NCBI GenBank assembly: GCA_964035015.1
Contig: OZ035999.1
Location: 3,919,627-3,983,626 of the forward strand
Reading direction: 5' to 3'
Length of the DNA stretch: 64,000 nt
Source: Corallium rubrum
Lineage: Eukaryota; Cnidaria; Anthozoa; Scleralcyonacea; Coralliidae
Shown here piece after piece: positions 1 through 11,070 of this stretch. A program made the position numbers and the translations under genes. The notes beneath the pieces were generated by a model, which was given only the letters and a program-made list of their open reading frames with translations, was not told where the DNA came from and searched no databases. Position 1 is the first letter of the stretch. Each line of letters begins with the position of its first letter.

Positions 1-255
1 TCCACTGGCTTTTAAAATTCATCTCATTAAATACCAACTACCTAAACCAAAATAAAGAGATTATCGTAGTTATTTATCAGCAGAGGAAGTCTTTGATATA
101 TTATATGTAGTTTTTACTTGTACTTTATTATAATTGTACATTTTATTCTTGCTACAGTTTTCCTAACTCATTAATAACTAGGCCAGTCAAAAGTAAACAA
201 GTAAAATTATTTGATGTTAGACAGTGTAAAATAAATGGGCTATTTTAGTATGCCT
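1..255. other. AT-rich non-coding DNA
   Basis: No exon, RNA gene or repeat structure was recognised here. It may belong to the first intron of the RBM39-like gene on the minus strand, whose later exons would lie beyond the left edge. Confidence 0.4.
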
Positions 256-349
256 TAACTCTTTCCTGTCCAAATTGGTCTTTGGTATTTTATTCTGGCA
301 CCAGAGGATTTTATTCACCTCTTTGGAAGCCTCGGACAGGAATGAGTTA
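256..349. mobile_element. 94-bp MITE, TAACTC termini
   Basis: The element begins TAACTCTTTCCTGTCC and ends with its near complement GGACAGGAATGAGTTA. An enlarged relative follows at 363-1537, and a half copy of the same end is seen near 62687. It has no coding capacity. Confidence 0.6.
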
Positions 350-362
350 TAAACTCTCTCTC

Positions 363-1537
363 TAACTCTTTCCTGTCCAAATGAGTCCAAGGTCCGAATT
401 AACGCTTCGTAAATCGCGAAGCAATTATGAAAATTTCTGAAAATGTAGCAATTATGAAAAATGTAGCGTAACGACTAAGTAAGGTCATAGTCAATCGAGA
501 TATATGGTCTGGAAACTCAGCTAAAGTCTTTGGTCTATCTTTTTGTTCACCTTTATGCATTTTTGTGCACGGTCACTGAACACATTGTATTTTAGTATAA
601 TGAACGAATTGTCCAATAGCAACGTTTCAGTTCAATCATTCAACCGTGCTATTTAAATATTAATAAACCTAAAACAAAGGATGTGCACGGTGTAAGGTAC
701 GGTTCAACATAAAATCACAGCTCATTATAGGTGCTTTGAAGTTTGCCGAGTTTCCAGACCATATATCTCGATTGACTATGGTAAGGTATAGTATCGTTCC
801 ACATGTACCGTAACAACTCAAAGCAGTAACTCAAAGCAGTAACTTCTCTAAACGAAGGATAACTTCTGATCATAGCATAACTTTTCTGAATGTACATGTA
901 GCGTAATTTTTCAGAACGTGGCATAACTTCTTTGAATGTAGCGAAATAACTTCTTAGAACGTAGCGCAACTTTTCAGACGGCAGTGTAACTTCTTAGAAC
1001 GAAGCATCATTTCTCAGAACGTATGTAGCGTAACTTCTCCGAACGTATAATGTAACTTACAGAACGTATAGCGTAACTTTTCTGAACGTAGCGTAACTTA
1101 TAAGAACGTAGCAAACAGTAACTATTTTGAACGAAACGTAACTTTTCAGAATGTAGCATAACTTCTCAGAACGTAAAGTAAAAGTAAGAAAGCAGTGTAA
1201 CGTTTTAAATGCATGTAGCGTAATTTTTCAGGACGTTGCGTAATGTTTTTCAAGGTAGCATATCGTCTCACAACGTAGGCTACATGTAACGTAGACCACA
1301 CAAAGAAAATAAAAATCCATAAAATGAATGAAAAGTTCGTCTCAGAAAGAAGAGTAATGGTTAATTGAAGGACAATGATTAATTAATTATTTCGGAGAGT
1401 AACTAGCTACTGAAAAACAGCGAAGCTGTTCTGAAGCGCGAATTCGGACCCTGAAAATCAGTGTTTGGTATTTTATTCTGGCTAATGCAAGACGATTTTA
1501 TTCACCTCTGGGGAAGCCCTCAGACAGGAATGAGTTA
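363..1537. mobile_element. MITE with internal minisatellite
   Basis: It has the same TAACTC/GAGTTA ends as the 94-bp element just upstream, and its subterminal sequences are also inverted (TCCGAATT near 393, AATTCGGA near 1440). The interior, about 780-1290, is a degenerate tandem repeat of about 20 bp built around AACGTAGCGTAACTTCTCAG. The small ORFs inside are repeat artefacts. Confidence 0.55.
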
Positions 1538-2685
1538 AGCAGAAATGACTAAATCAAAATATTGTTTTACATCATATGTGTACACTGTGCATGCAAATTT
1601 ATAAATACATATAAGTAATAAAAAAGCAATTTTGTCCAGATTAAACATTGAAAACAAGAACCTTGATTAATTTTCTCAAAAAGACTGTATTTATACACAT
1701 CTTGAAACCTGGTGAGGTATGAGAATTCACAATTTATTACCAAATCTCGTATTTTAGTTGAATTTAAATTATATGCATTTGGACGTGATTTGGTGGTCTT
1801 TTTGTCTTTTCAGCTCTGGTATTTTGACATCTATTAGTCTTCGGTATATAACAAAACATTTGACGACTTTTGTTTTGAAAAACATTGAGTTTTAAGATTT
1901 CTTATGCTGCTATATGGCCCTCTAACTAGCTACAGGTCAATGTTTCTCTCAGTATGTGCCATTAATTAATAAAAGTAAACAAATTTGACAAACATGCACC
2001 TCTCACAGTTGCAACCTTATTAATTAAAGTATTTCTGAGCACAGTAGCAGCTACACACTAGATTTGACTTGGCCACAAAATAACAAAGTTCTGTTAGTTT
2101 GTTCCATTTTCATTATAATGAAATAAATTGGGTAATTATTAGCAAAATAGTGTCGTGAAATTGATAATAGGTTGTTCAGCTATTTAATAAATCTATTATA
2201 CATGTAAATAATCAAGACTTCCACAAACACATTGACAAGATCAACTTTTATTGTGATATATATATTAATTATATAAAAATAGTGTTCCCTCTCATCCCCC
2301 TCCCAAAAAATTGCTGGCAGCTTAATTTCATTTTTGAAACAAGAAATAGAATGTAGGCAAAGTTGTTAAACACAGATTTTTTTTAGAAAATCTCAAATGC
2401 TGAACAGAAAAATATTTTTGTTTCCAGTCACATTGCAAAACAGACATGGTCAGTTCATTAAAAAACTTATATTATTTAAAAAAAGAATTATAAACTTGAG
2501 AACACCTTGGACATTTTGGCCCTTTACTAAACACTGGTGACATCTTAAAATTTGTTGATTTCATTTGTGGCAAAATATGCAAATGCTTGACCCACAACTG
2601 GTGGAAATCATGAAAAGGGATGATGCAAGAGTTCTAGTCAAATCTGTTGACTTTGGCAGTGTAAGAAAATTAATAAATTCTCTGC
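1538..2685. other. AT-rich non-coding DNA
   Basis: Low-complexity AT-rich sequence with no supported exon. It is probably part of RBM39 intron 1. A short open stretch near 2577-2660 lacks a splice acceptor and was not accepted as coding. Confidence 0.4.
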
Positions 2686-2688
2686 TTA

Positions 2689-3136
2689 GGCCAAAAAAAT
2701 ATACCTGGGTTTCCAGTTTCATGCTGAAAAACACTAGGTAGGGTAGGTTGGGGGTTTTTTGTTTTGTTTTTTTTTCTTTCAAACATTGCATGGATGAACA
2801 ATAGGGTTTTTTTTCTTCGTTTTGGTGGTGACTGAAACATCATAAACTGAGTAATCTACAGCGCCGTGATAACACCCAAATATATCCATCAGTGATAACT
2901 TATTTGCAACAGAAACAAATAAATTTTTCTCGCTTGAATGGTCGCATTTTTTTATGCTAATCTTGAGGACGCTGCCTGGATCAGCAGCCATGTTTGCTAT
3001 CCCAGGATACAAATCAAGCTGCAACTCAGGCCCAGGCTTCTCAAAATTTCAATAAAAAGATTAGGGTTAGCATTTTACTGGCCAAATACTAGGTAGGGTC
3101 GGAAAACCAGAAACCCAGGTGTTGTTTTTTTTGGCC
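2689..3136. mobile_element. MITE, GGCCAAAAAAA termini, TTA duplication
   Basis: The termini are GGCCAAAAAAATA and its inverted copy, followed inside by CCTGGGTTTCC and AGGTAGGGT blocks in inverted orientation. It is flanked by TTA at 2686-2688 and 3137-3139. A 3-bp TTA duplication is typical of PIF/Harbinger-type elements. A second copy lies at 37073-37382. Confidence 0.75.
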
Positions 3137-3139
3137 TTA

Positions 3140-4053
3140 TTAGTTTTGGGGATGATTCTGTAATAGCATGGATAAAGTTTCACAGTCAAGAGTGTCCGCC
3201 AATTGGAACACCAAAAATTGAAGTTGCATAATATTAAAAGTTGGCTGTAAATTGGAACAAAAAAGATTTTCTGTCCAGTATAATAAGTTCATTCTGGATT
3301 AGTTTGGGGTGGGGGGTTTGCACACATTTTGTAATCTGGAAAACTGCCAAGTAGGACCTGCAAAAAATTGTTTTAGAATTTTTCACTGTGTGCATGTGTC
3401 ACTACCTCTGCAAGCTTGTAGCTGAACCCACAAACCAAATGTCTACAAAAAACAATAGAGGACTTAGAGAAATACAAATAATGGAAACTAATTGTTAAGG
3501 ATCGTGATCAGTTAATGCAAATCACTTTTTTTTCTCTTGTCATTGGCAATAGAAATGTCCACAAAACTTGCTGAAAATTATTTCCTCTTTCTGACCAATT
3601 CATTTTTTCAAGTCTGTTTTTAATTTGAATGTCTTTTTGGGCCAAACAAGACAAAAAAGATTATTATTGTAGTAAGAAAACCCAATCAAATTCAAAGCAT
3701 TACAACTTTTATCAATGTAATGGTCATGAGAAAATAATTTTTGGCTATTTTCAAGAACACACTTCCATCACAATGACAGTAAATTAAAGTGAGTTGACTG
3801 CAACTGAAGGAAGGAAAGTATTGTATGCAAAGTTGAAAGAAAAACTTAAATAATAAAATTAATCCCCTCCAAACAATTAGTTGTAATATCATAATTACAC
3901 AACGCTTGCATGCACAAATTATTTAATATCGTTTAAACCTAATAATTATTTAAAACAGCTGGTCACACTTTAGAATTTTAGTTTTATTATGGCTTACAGT
4001 ATAGTACACAACAATGGGAATTCTAGCTTGACACTAAAACTATAGCAATATAC
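3140..4053. other. Non-coding, probable RBM39 intron 1
   Basis: AT-rich sequence immediately downstream, in minus-strand sense, of the RBM39 first-exon splice donor. No further RBM39 exon (RS-rich or RRM coding) was found on the minus strand between here and the left edge. Confidence 0.5.
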
Positions 4054-4107
4054 CTCATTCTTGTATGGTGCTTCAAGCATGGCCTCTACATCAAAATCTT
4101 CTGCCAT
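4054..4107 (-). CDS. RBM39: RBM39 (CAPER alpha) first coding exon
   Basis: Eighteen codons on the minus strand read MAEDFDVEAMLEAPYKNE and end at a GTATAT splice donor. The vertebrate RBM39 N-terminus has the same form (an acidic start followed by IEAMLEAPYK), so the match is specific despite its length. RBM39 is a nuclear SR-like RNA-binding protein with three RRM-type domains, acting in pre-mRNA splicing and transcriptional coactivation. Only the first coding exon is present; the RS region and RRMs must lie beyond the left edge, making intron 1 at least 4 kb. The gene is divergent from CHMP1. A possible upstream 5'UTR donor (AAG|GTAAAC) just before the ATG was not resolved. Confidence 0.8.
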
Positions 4108-5716
4108 ATTTGTTTACCTTTACAAAAAATAGATTAAATAAATAAATAAATAAATAAAAAAGAAGTAACATTTAAAACACGAGCAGGAGTGTTTTATCAG
4201 ATTTAAAACCACGAGGGCGTAGCCCGAGTGTTTTAGATCTGATAAAACATGTGATGCGAGTGTTTTGAATGGCTTCAAAAACGATTCGTTATTGGATGTT
4301 ATGTTCATTAGTATTCTTTATATAAAATTGTATGTTCATTAGTATTCTTTCTGATATCAAGAAGTTTTATCAGGTATAAAATCACAGATATGGTACTGAT
4401 TTCCTTTGTGTTTTCCTCATGAATTATTAATGACAACACAAAACTAAGGGGCCCAAGAGGATACCCTTCCAGAAATTTTTTTAAATTTTCAGTCTTTGAA
4501 ACAGCATTTCCTGTATTTTTGAGGACACATTTTGAGTAAAATATAAAGGTTTTAAATCACATATTTTAACTGTGCATCCCACTCCACCTCCCCAATCCTC
4601 TGTGTGCACCTGCCCCAGACTGGAAAGTTTGTAAAATGCAGTGGGAATCAAATTTTGGCCACCATCTCGTGAAAATCGAAAAATTGTGCAGCCACTGCAG
4701 TTTTTTACGAAAATTGCACGGCCACAGGAAATTGTCATAAAAAATCACGTCATGGATATATCTGTTGCACAATACAAACTTTCCAGTCTGGCTAAAACTT
4801 TAACGCAGCTGCAGATAGCAAACTTCTGCATTTTATACAGATGTTCCCATTTATGAATATATGACATGTAGAAGTTTTTGAAAGGCAAAATATAACCCCC
4901 CAAGATTGAAGTTATATATATCTGAACCAAAAATTTATTAAAAAAACAAAGTAAATTGAACAGACTAAAAATTTCACGAAGTACCGTAATATGAGCAGCA
5001 ATGCAAAAATGACACCACATCCTTGTTTCAATGAAGTCATGCACGAAGCGGTTCAAAATCTCACACAAATTTATCGCCTGTTTTTCCCGCCAATTTGCGG
5101 AAGAGTGCATCTCTGAAATTTCTCACACTGCATCAGTTAATTTTTAAACTAGAATATGCTTGTAACTGTGAACTTTAACATATTATTTTCAACATATTAT
5201 CCCCATATAAAATTTCTCAGGATCTCAGGGCACTTTTTAAGAAGTGCCAATACTATTAGGTTAAACTATGCTATATAATTACCGAGCTGGCCTGTGAATT
5301 ACCTTTATAATTAAATACACAATCCAAACCAACAGCGGCTATTTTCCTCCAAGGTACAGCGTTAAATATCAGCTTGAATTACTGCCTAAAACTGAAAAGA
5401 ACTGAACAAGATGGCCGCCAAGACGTCTGCACGCGGCGAAATCTAAACGGGTTTAACCAGTAATAGTACTCGGAAACACTCGGATTTCAACGTATGCATC
5501 GCGAGTAATTTACGAAAGAAAACGATGACGTCGATGTTTACCGAAAACATAACGACAGATTACGGAGGTTGTGCTTCAGTGTTTATCTTCCTTTCTTGCA
5601 AAGAAACTGTGAAAGTATTTCGTCTTTAGCTTTTTTTCATTGAAATATCAACCCCCTGATGCTCTTCTGAGGAATAGTCTTCTGTTTTTGCCAAGATTGG
5701 TTCAAATTTTGCCAAG
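4108..5716. promoter_or_regulatory. Divergent RBM39/CHMP1 spacer
   Basis: This 1.6-kb spacer separates two divergently transcribed starts, so it should hold both promoters. The CHMP1-proximal 300 bp is less AT-rich and contains an AAGATGGCCGCC motif near 5410, resembling a YY1 site, and TGACGTCG at 5526-5533, resembling a CRE. The RBM39-proximal part holds a dispersed repeat (about 4160-4275) with inverted AAAACACTCG-type blocks. Promoter function is inferred from position. Confidence 0.5.
4160..4280. repeat. Dispersed repeat of the TCTGATAAAACA type
   Basis: A short imperfect inverted repeat built from TTTAAAACACGAG and TGTTTTATCAG/CTGATAAAACA blocks. Related blocks recur near 62800-62850, marking a dispersed family. 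It has no coding capacity. Confidence 0.45.
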
Positions 5717-8684
5717 ATGCCGTCAATGGAAGGTAATATAACCGTATATTAAAATGTGTTTACTGGTTTACTCAAAGGAAAAATATACAGAAGTGTATTA
5801 TGTACATTGATATGTTATTTGATATACATCTGTACATGTGAAGGCTGTGTATTTTTCTTTTACATCATATTTTGTGGCATAAACCTGTAATAAACATATG
5901 TACTATCATTATTAAATGATGGTCTAACATGTCTATTTTTAGAAAATTATGTAATCCAGGCAATTAATTATGACTCATATAAATAAGTTTTGTGTAAACA
6001 CCACGTAAAATATTTCTTTGCTAAGCTTTTGGCCTGTTGACTCAGGCCTTCATCATTGCTCTGATGAAGGCCTGAGTCAACAGGCCGAAAGCTTGGTGTT
6101 TCCACAAAACTTATTTATATTACTTTATCCCATGAAAACTTTCAAAGAATTAATTAATTATGACTCAACAAAATCAAAAGACAAACTGATATTAAAAAAA
6201 AATTAAAATACCTTTAAAATTTTGTTTTATATTGACAATTTGACATCAGATGTACTGTACCTACCCAAGTTAACTTGGCACAAATACACTTTTGTACCTC
6301 TGCCTTTTGTTAACTCTAATCGTAACCTATGTTGAAATGCAAAAGTACAACAGCACTGATTAATTTATTGCTGCCTAGGCTTGTTGGGGGTTCTTGCATA
6401 TTTAGGGTTATTTTTAGCTGCCTCAGGCTAGTAAGCTCACCTAAAAATTTGGGTAAGCCTTCATCTGCAAAAATGTTATATACTGTTGCAGATATATATG
6501 AGACACACACTGACTGTGTGTTGGGAGGTAAGGGGAGTACTTACAGCTTAAACAAGGTGAAGTCCCAATCCCCAGGCTAGTGTATGTAGTCTCCTTCGTA
6601 GTCATCATATATTGACACTGATGACTGCAAAGGTGTCCCATGTAGCTACTGCAAAGGAGGCTACCAAGGTAGTGGAGGGAAGGGAACACCACCATTGTGG
6701 ACCACCAAAGTAGGATACAGGTATGTTTATTTCTAACTTTGTTTTCAATTGTTTGTTTTCTCTCTGTTGTATAGATACCCTTTTTCAGTTGAAGGTAATA
6801 GTTTACAAGTTATTCAACCTTATGAATTAAAGTAGAATCTTCTGGTATTACCTGTAACCAGATTAAAATTATGAGAATCTGTCAATTGGATTAACACAGT
6901 CACCAAAACACTACATTTATCTTTCAGTTTACAACAAAGCAACTTGAACGCTATGCCAAGAAAGGCGAAAAAGAGCAGAAAGTTCAACAGGCAAAGATAA
7001 AAAAGGTCAATATATTATATATTTACTGGTACACAATATATTTTTAAAATGTCATTTACACAGAAATTTATATTTAAGGTAAATAAATAATTAAACAAAC
7101 AAACAAACAAACAAACAAACAAACAAACAAACAAACAAACAAACAAACAAACAAACAAATAAACAACAAAACAAACAAACAGACAAACAAACAAATAAAT
7201 CTGAATAATTACTTAAAATTATTCCACAGGCACTGCAGCAAAAGAATGTGGAGGGTGCAAGAATCTATGCTGAAAATGCTATTCGAAAGAAAAATGAAAC
7301 TCTTAATTACCTTCGACTTGCTTCACGTGTAGATGCAGTTGCATCAAAAGTTCAAACTGCCATGCAAATGAAACAGGTAAATGTACTTAGATTAAAGCAA
7401 TTAAAGAGAGATACAGTACTGTACTGGTAATATAAATAACATTCCTTTTCTAACTAAATATATGATTGTAGCAAGTGATAATTGCCAGTTTGAAACTGTA
7501 ATTGCAAAATGAATATACTCAACTCAAAATTTTAAAATGCATATCAAAGAGTTAGTACACTGAAAACCAGCCACTGATCTCATCTCATTCTCACTCCTGA
7601 GAATAGCGAACAAGATGAGATCGGCTTTCAGTCTAATCAAAGAGCATTGGTACACTGTATTGTATTTTAAAATTTTGAGCTGGGCTCTTATATTCATTTT
7701 GCGATAATTATAAAACTTCATGTTAACTACATGCACTGGACTGCTTTGAATTCTTAAAAATTCTTGAAGGTCACAAAGAACATGCAAGGTGTGGTTAAAG
7801 GTTTAGATAAAGCTGTTCAATCCATGGAATTACAAAAGGTATGGGATGTGATTCACAGTATATTGTACATGCTATGTACTGTACATTGAAGTATGTACTT
7901 AAAATAGGCCTACAGTACATCCTTCAGGTCATCTACCGTATGTTGCTGCAGATATGCTGTACTCATGAATGCCCTATTAATTATGTCTTTTTCAAGCAAT
8001 TAATTCTTTCTTTTGCGGTTTCACTATTTAGGTTACAGCTACAATGGAAAAGTTTGAATCACTCTTTGAAGACCTTGATGTACACACTCAAGTAAGATCA
8101 CATGCAGTAGTTTCTGTTTTTCATTTGAATCTCATATTTGTCAAGTGCAAATTTGAGCTTAATTCTAGAATGTAAACCTGATGTTTGCTATTTCAGGTAC
8201 TTGATACAGCAATGAGTGATGCCACAACAATATCTACACCAACCAACCAGGTAAGTCTTGGCTTAAGTTCGTCAACACTAGTATCATCATTTGCATGAAT
8301 TAAGAGAACTATATCATATGGATCCAATTTTACTGTTTAATATTACTTTTTGGGCATTTAGGTTGATGCTTTGATTCACCAAGTTGCTGAGGAGAATGGC
8401 TTAGAAATGATTGAACAGATAGAAGCTGTACCAGCTGGAACATCCAGTTTGAAAGAAAGTGGAGAACGCTCCAAACAGAAAGAAGACCAGCTGTCACAAA
8501 GGTATAATTTACTGGCACATGCACCAACTATCAAGTTGCATCTTACCTTGACAACCATTTGTATATGCTCAAGTAGAAATATCAGTTTGAATGGGTTGGG
8601 CTCTGAATTGCATAGTTTTCTATGTGTAACTCATTTGACTCTATCTTCTGCATTTCTTTTAGGTTGGCAGCCTTACGAAGCTGA
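5717..8684 (+). CDS. CHMP1: Charged multivesicular body protein 1 (ESCRT-III)
   Basis: Nine exons join in frame to a 201-aa protein: 5717-5732, 6775-6794, 6928-7005, 7230-7376, 7770-7838, 8032-8091, 8197-8250, 8362-8501, 8663-8684. All introns are GT-AG. Vertebrate CHMP1A/B are 196-199 aa. Family landmarks include [14 protein letters not shown] and [14 protein letters not shown] in the basic helical core. The C-terminus QLSQRLAALRS is the MIT-interacting motif that binds VPS4, spastin and similar MIT proteins. CHMP1 is a late ESCRT-III subunit that recruits VPS4 in endosomal sorting, abscission and nuclear envelope sealing. The start fits the short MxxMExxLFxLK N-terminus of the family. I cannot separate the 1A from the 1B type; invertebrates usually have one gene. 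Confidence 0.95.
5979..6119. repeat. Foldback element in CHMP1 intron 1
   Basis: The arms pair around 6062: GCCTGTTGACTCAGGCCTTC on the left and its complement on the right, extended outward by TAAGTTTTGTG and CACAAAACTTA. This hairpin type is common as a MITE-like repeat. It lies wholly in the intron. Confidence 0.65.
7097..7199. repeat. (AAAC)n microsatellite
   Basis: About 25 tandem AAAC units with a few interruptions, in CHMP1 intron 3 shortly before exon 4. Confidence 0.95.
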
Positions 8685-8913
8685 TCCAGATGAAGAATTA
8701 ACCAGGAGCTATAAAAATGCATAATTTACCAGTAATAGCACTTACAGTTTTTTTTCAAACCATGTAACTAATTCACTTTTACACAATACATGTATACAAT
8801 GTACTGTACATGTATTTAAATTGAAATATTTCAGATAGTGTTTGCTATTTAATCTATAAAATCACACAGTAGTTGAAGAAAAGCAGAAAACCAAGTGAAT
8901 GTGATTTTGACAA

Positions 8914-8919
8914 AATAAA
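8914..8919 (+). terminator. CHMP1 poly(A) signal
   Basis: A canonical AATAAA lies 230 bp after the CHMP1 stop codon and before the convergent MRPL52 3' end. Its use is inferred from position. Confidence 0.5.
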
Positions 8920-9315
8920 GTGTATGGCAAAATATCCTTAAAGTTCACTAATGCAGATTTTTAGTCTTGCATTTTTTCTCTTTATCAGTTAATTATGTCT
9001 ATAATATACAGACTGCCTTGTACTTTAATTGTATGTGTGAAAGTGTGAGTTAACATAAGACTTGACCTTTTAATTTACATACAATCATGTACTTTACACA
9101 ATTGGTCATTTTTGTACTATACGGGGAAAAAACATGTCACTGAAAATCTGCCTTTTTACTGCAATGTTGCTAATGTTTGGACTGGAAAGTTTTGCTGTAC
9201 ACTGGATAGCCAACTATATCAACCAACCCCTTTGTAGCATAGTATTTTCCACATGTATCATCTTTGTCAAGGGAGGCACATGTAGTACTTATTAAAACTG
9301 TAAATATTAAATGTT

Positions 9316-10456
9316 TCATCTCTTTGCATCTCCTTTGTATGGGTCATCTTCTTTAATACTATCATCTACCTCTTGTAAAAATCCCATGATCCGCTCCTGA
9401 TAAAGAAAAAATTAGAGTTCACTCAATGTCAGTTTTGGCAACTTGGTATGCATGCTCATTATAAAAAGAAATACATATTTCCATACTAAATAATAGACTA
9501 CTGATGACAGAAGTATTAACTTTAACCAGTTTAACCTTTAACCTATTGCTGCCTTCAGCCAACAGTAGGATGCATGTCTGAGGATTATTCTCCCTTAAAA
9601 TCTTACAGATTCACGAAGTCTCTTGTATCTTCTTCTCTTTCTTCTCCTTGTTTCTGGGGCAGCTGGGCCATCTTCAACAAAATTTTATGAATATTTAAAC
9701 TTTGAGCTAATACAGTCCACACTATTTTTTCTTAAATTTAGTTTCTTACTTGCTAAACAAAAATGTTTTAATTATCTAAATTAAGTAATAAACAAACAAA
9801 CAAATAAATAAATATCAAAATAAATAAAAGATACAAATAAATTAATATAATAAATAAATAAATATAATAAATAAATAATACATAAAATAAATATATAAAT
9901 AAATAGATAAATGAATGAATAAATAAATAAATAAATGAATAAGTAAATATAAAGAAATTAAGAAATAAGTAAATAAATGATAAAATGAATGAATTAACAA
10001 ATAAATAAGTAAATATATAAATAAACAAATAAAGAAAGAAAACAATTAACAAATAAATATATAATACAGTATAGACTATAGTATACTGTACCAGCAAATG
10101 ACCAGTCTGGTAAATCTGTAAGTGGACCATAAGCCAAGCCATCACTTGCCATGCCATTACTAAAATAACAAGATCTGGCTAAATTTTTATATTGATATAT
10201 TTATAACAGCAGTCCAAACTAAAATATATATAATATACAGAACATATACCTGACCCGCCATTTTTGACCACCTGACAATGAAGCACAGACTGAAAATGAA
10301 TTGATCCTGCGAGGAACGGAAGAAACTGTGACAGAAACTAGAAGAGGATTATATGAGAAGATTATATCCTGTGATACAGTGTGAAAATCAACGTTCTAAA
10401 ATGCATTTAGCTCTACACTTACAAAGTCGTAGACTTGAAGCTAAAAAAGTCACCAT
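9316..10456 (-). CDS. MRPL52: Mitochondrial ribosomal protein L52 (mL52)
   Basis: Five minus-strand exons (10423-10456, 10250-10337, 10092-10159, 9607-9671, 9316-9396) join in frame to 111 aa; human MRPL52 is 123 aa. The diagnostic segment is YGPLTDLPDWSFADG (residues 51-65), preceded by a GGQKWR block as in vertebrates. The first 40 residues are rich in Ser, Val and Arg, consistent with a mitochondrial presequence. A very basic stretch (TRRRKRRRYKRLRES) follows, then an acidic tail. mL52 is a small mitoribosome large-subunit protein. The exon 2 acceptor could alternatively be 12 nt further in without changing frame. The gene is convergent with CHMP1 and divergent from SACM1L. Confidence 0.88.
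9783..10072. repeat. (AAAT)n-rich microsatellite
   Basis: Imperfect AAAT, AAAC and ATGA tetramers run for nearly 290 bp inside MRPL52 intron 3. The long aromatic/Ile-rich ORF on the minus strand here is a repeat artefact. Confidence 0.9.
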
Positions 10457-10616
10457 CTTGATGTCTCGTGCCCAGGTTCTTTCATGCGTTTCGAATTTTA
10501 AATTTTATTTTTCTTGTAATTATAAAAAAAATTTATGAAATAAATTTCATAATATAATATCACACTTTTATTGTGTACTGTTACTGTAATGCTGTTATTG
10601 TTGAACTTGTTGTTTT

Positions 10617-10661
<45 letters not shown>

Positions 10662-11070
10662 TTGAATTGTTGGTATTGGTGTTCCCTGCTGTTGTTGTTG
10701 CTGTTGTTGTTATCGTCGTTACTGCTGCTGCTGCTGCTGTTGCTGCTGTTGTTGCAGTTGCTGTTACTGCTGCTGTTGTTACTTGCTGCATACTACTGCT
10801 GTTGTTGCTGCAGCTGTTGCTGCTGCTGTGTATTTTCCCTTTTCCTTTCCTGCTGCTGCTGTTGTTGTTGCTGTTACTGCTGCTGCTGTTGCTGCATACT
10901 ACTGTTGTTGTCACTGCAGCTGTTGCTGCTGCTATGTATTTTTCCTTTTCCTTTCTTCCTTTTATTATTGATCGATTGTCCCTGCAAAAATAAAATCCTC
11001 CCAATTTTCAAATTTTTTTTTGTCTTGGTCCAGCTAGGTCCCATACCTCCATTTGTCAGGGTCCACAATC
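10457..11070. promoter_or_regulatory. Divergent MRPL52/SACM1L promoter spacer
   Basis: Only 614 bp separate the start codons of two divergent housekeeping genes, so both promoters must lie here or in untranslated exons. More than half of the spacer is a GTT/GCT triplet array (10613-10935), leaving roughly 100 bp of unique sequence upstream of SACM1L. Confidence 0.55.
10613..10935. repeat. (GTT/GCT)n trinucleotide array
   Basis: It starts with about 18 uninterrupted GTT units and continues as mixed GTT, GCT and ACT triplets. Two related blocks of about 110 bp each end in a TATTTTYCCTTTTCCTTTC segment (near 10828 and 10937), showing a higher-order duplication. Poly-Leu/Val/Ala ORFs in the several frames are artefacts. 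Confidence 0.93.

Noticed and set aside
2577-2730. Open stretch beginning MQMLDPQLVEIMKRDDARV on the plus strand
   Set aside because: It looks slightly protein-like, but there is no splice acceptor before it and the frame runs straight into a MITE. No family was recognised.
7097-7199. CRISPR-like or satellite array
   Set aside because: A simple AAAC microsatellite with no spacers, in a eukaryotic intron.
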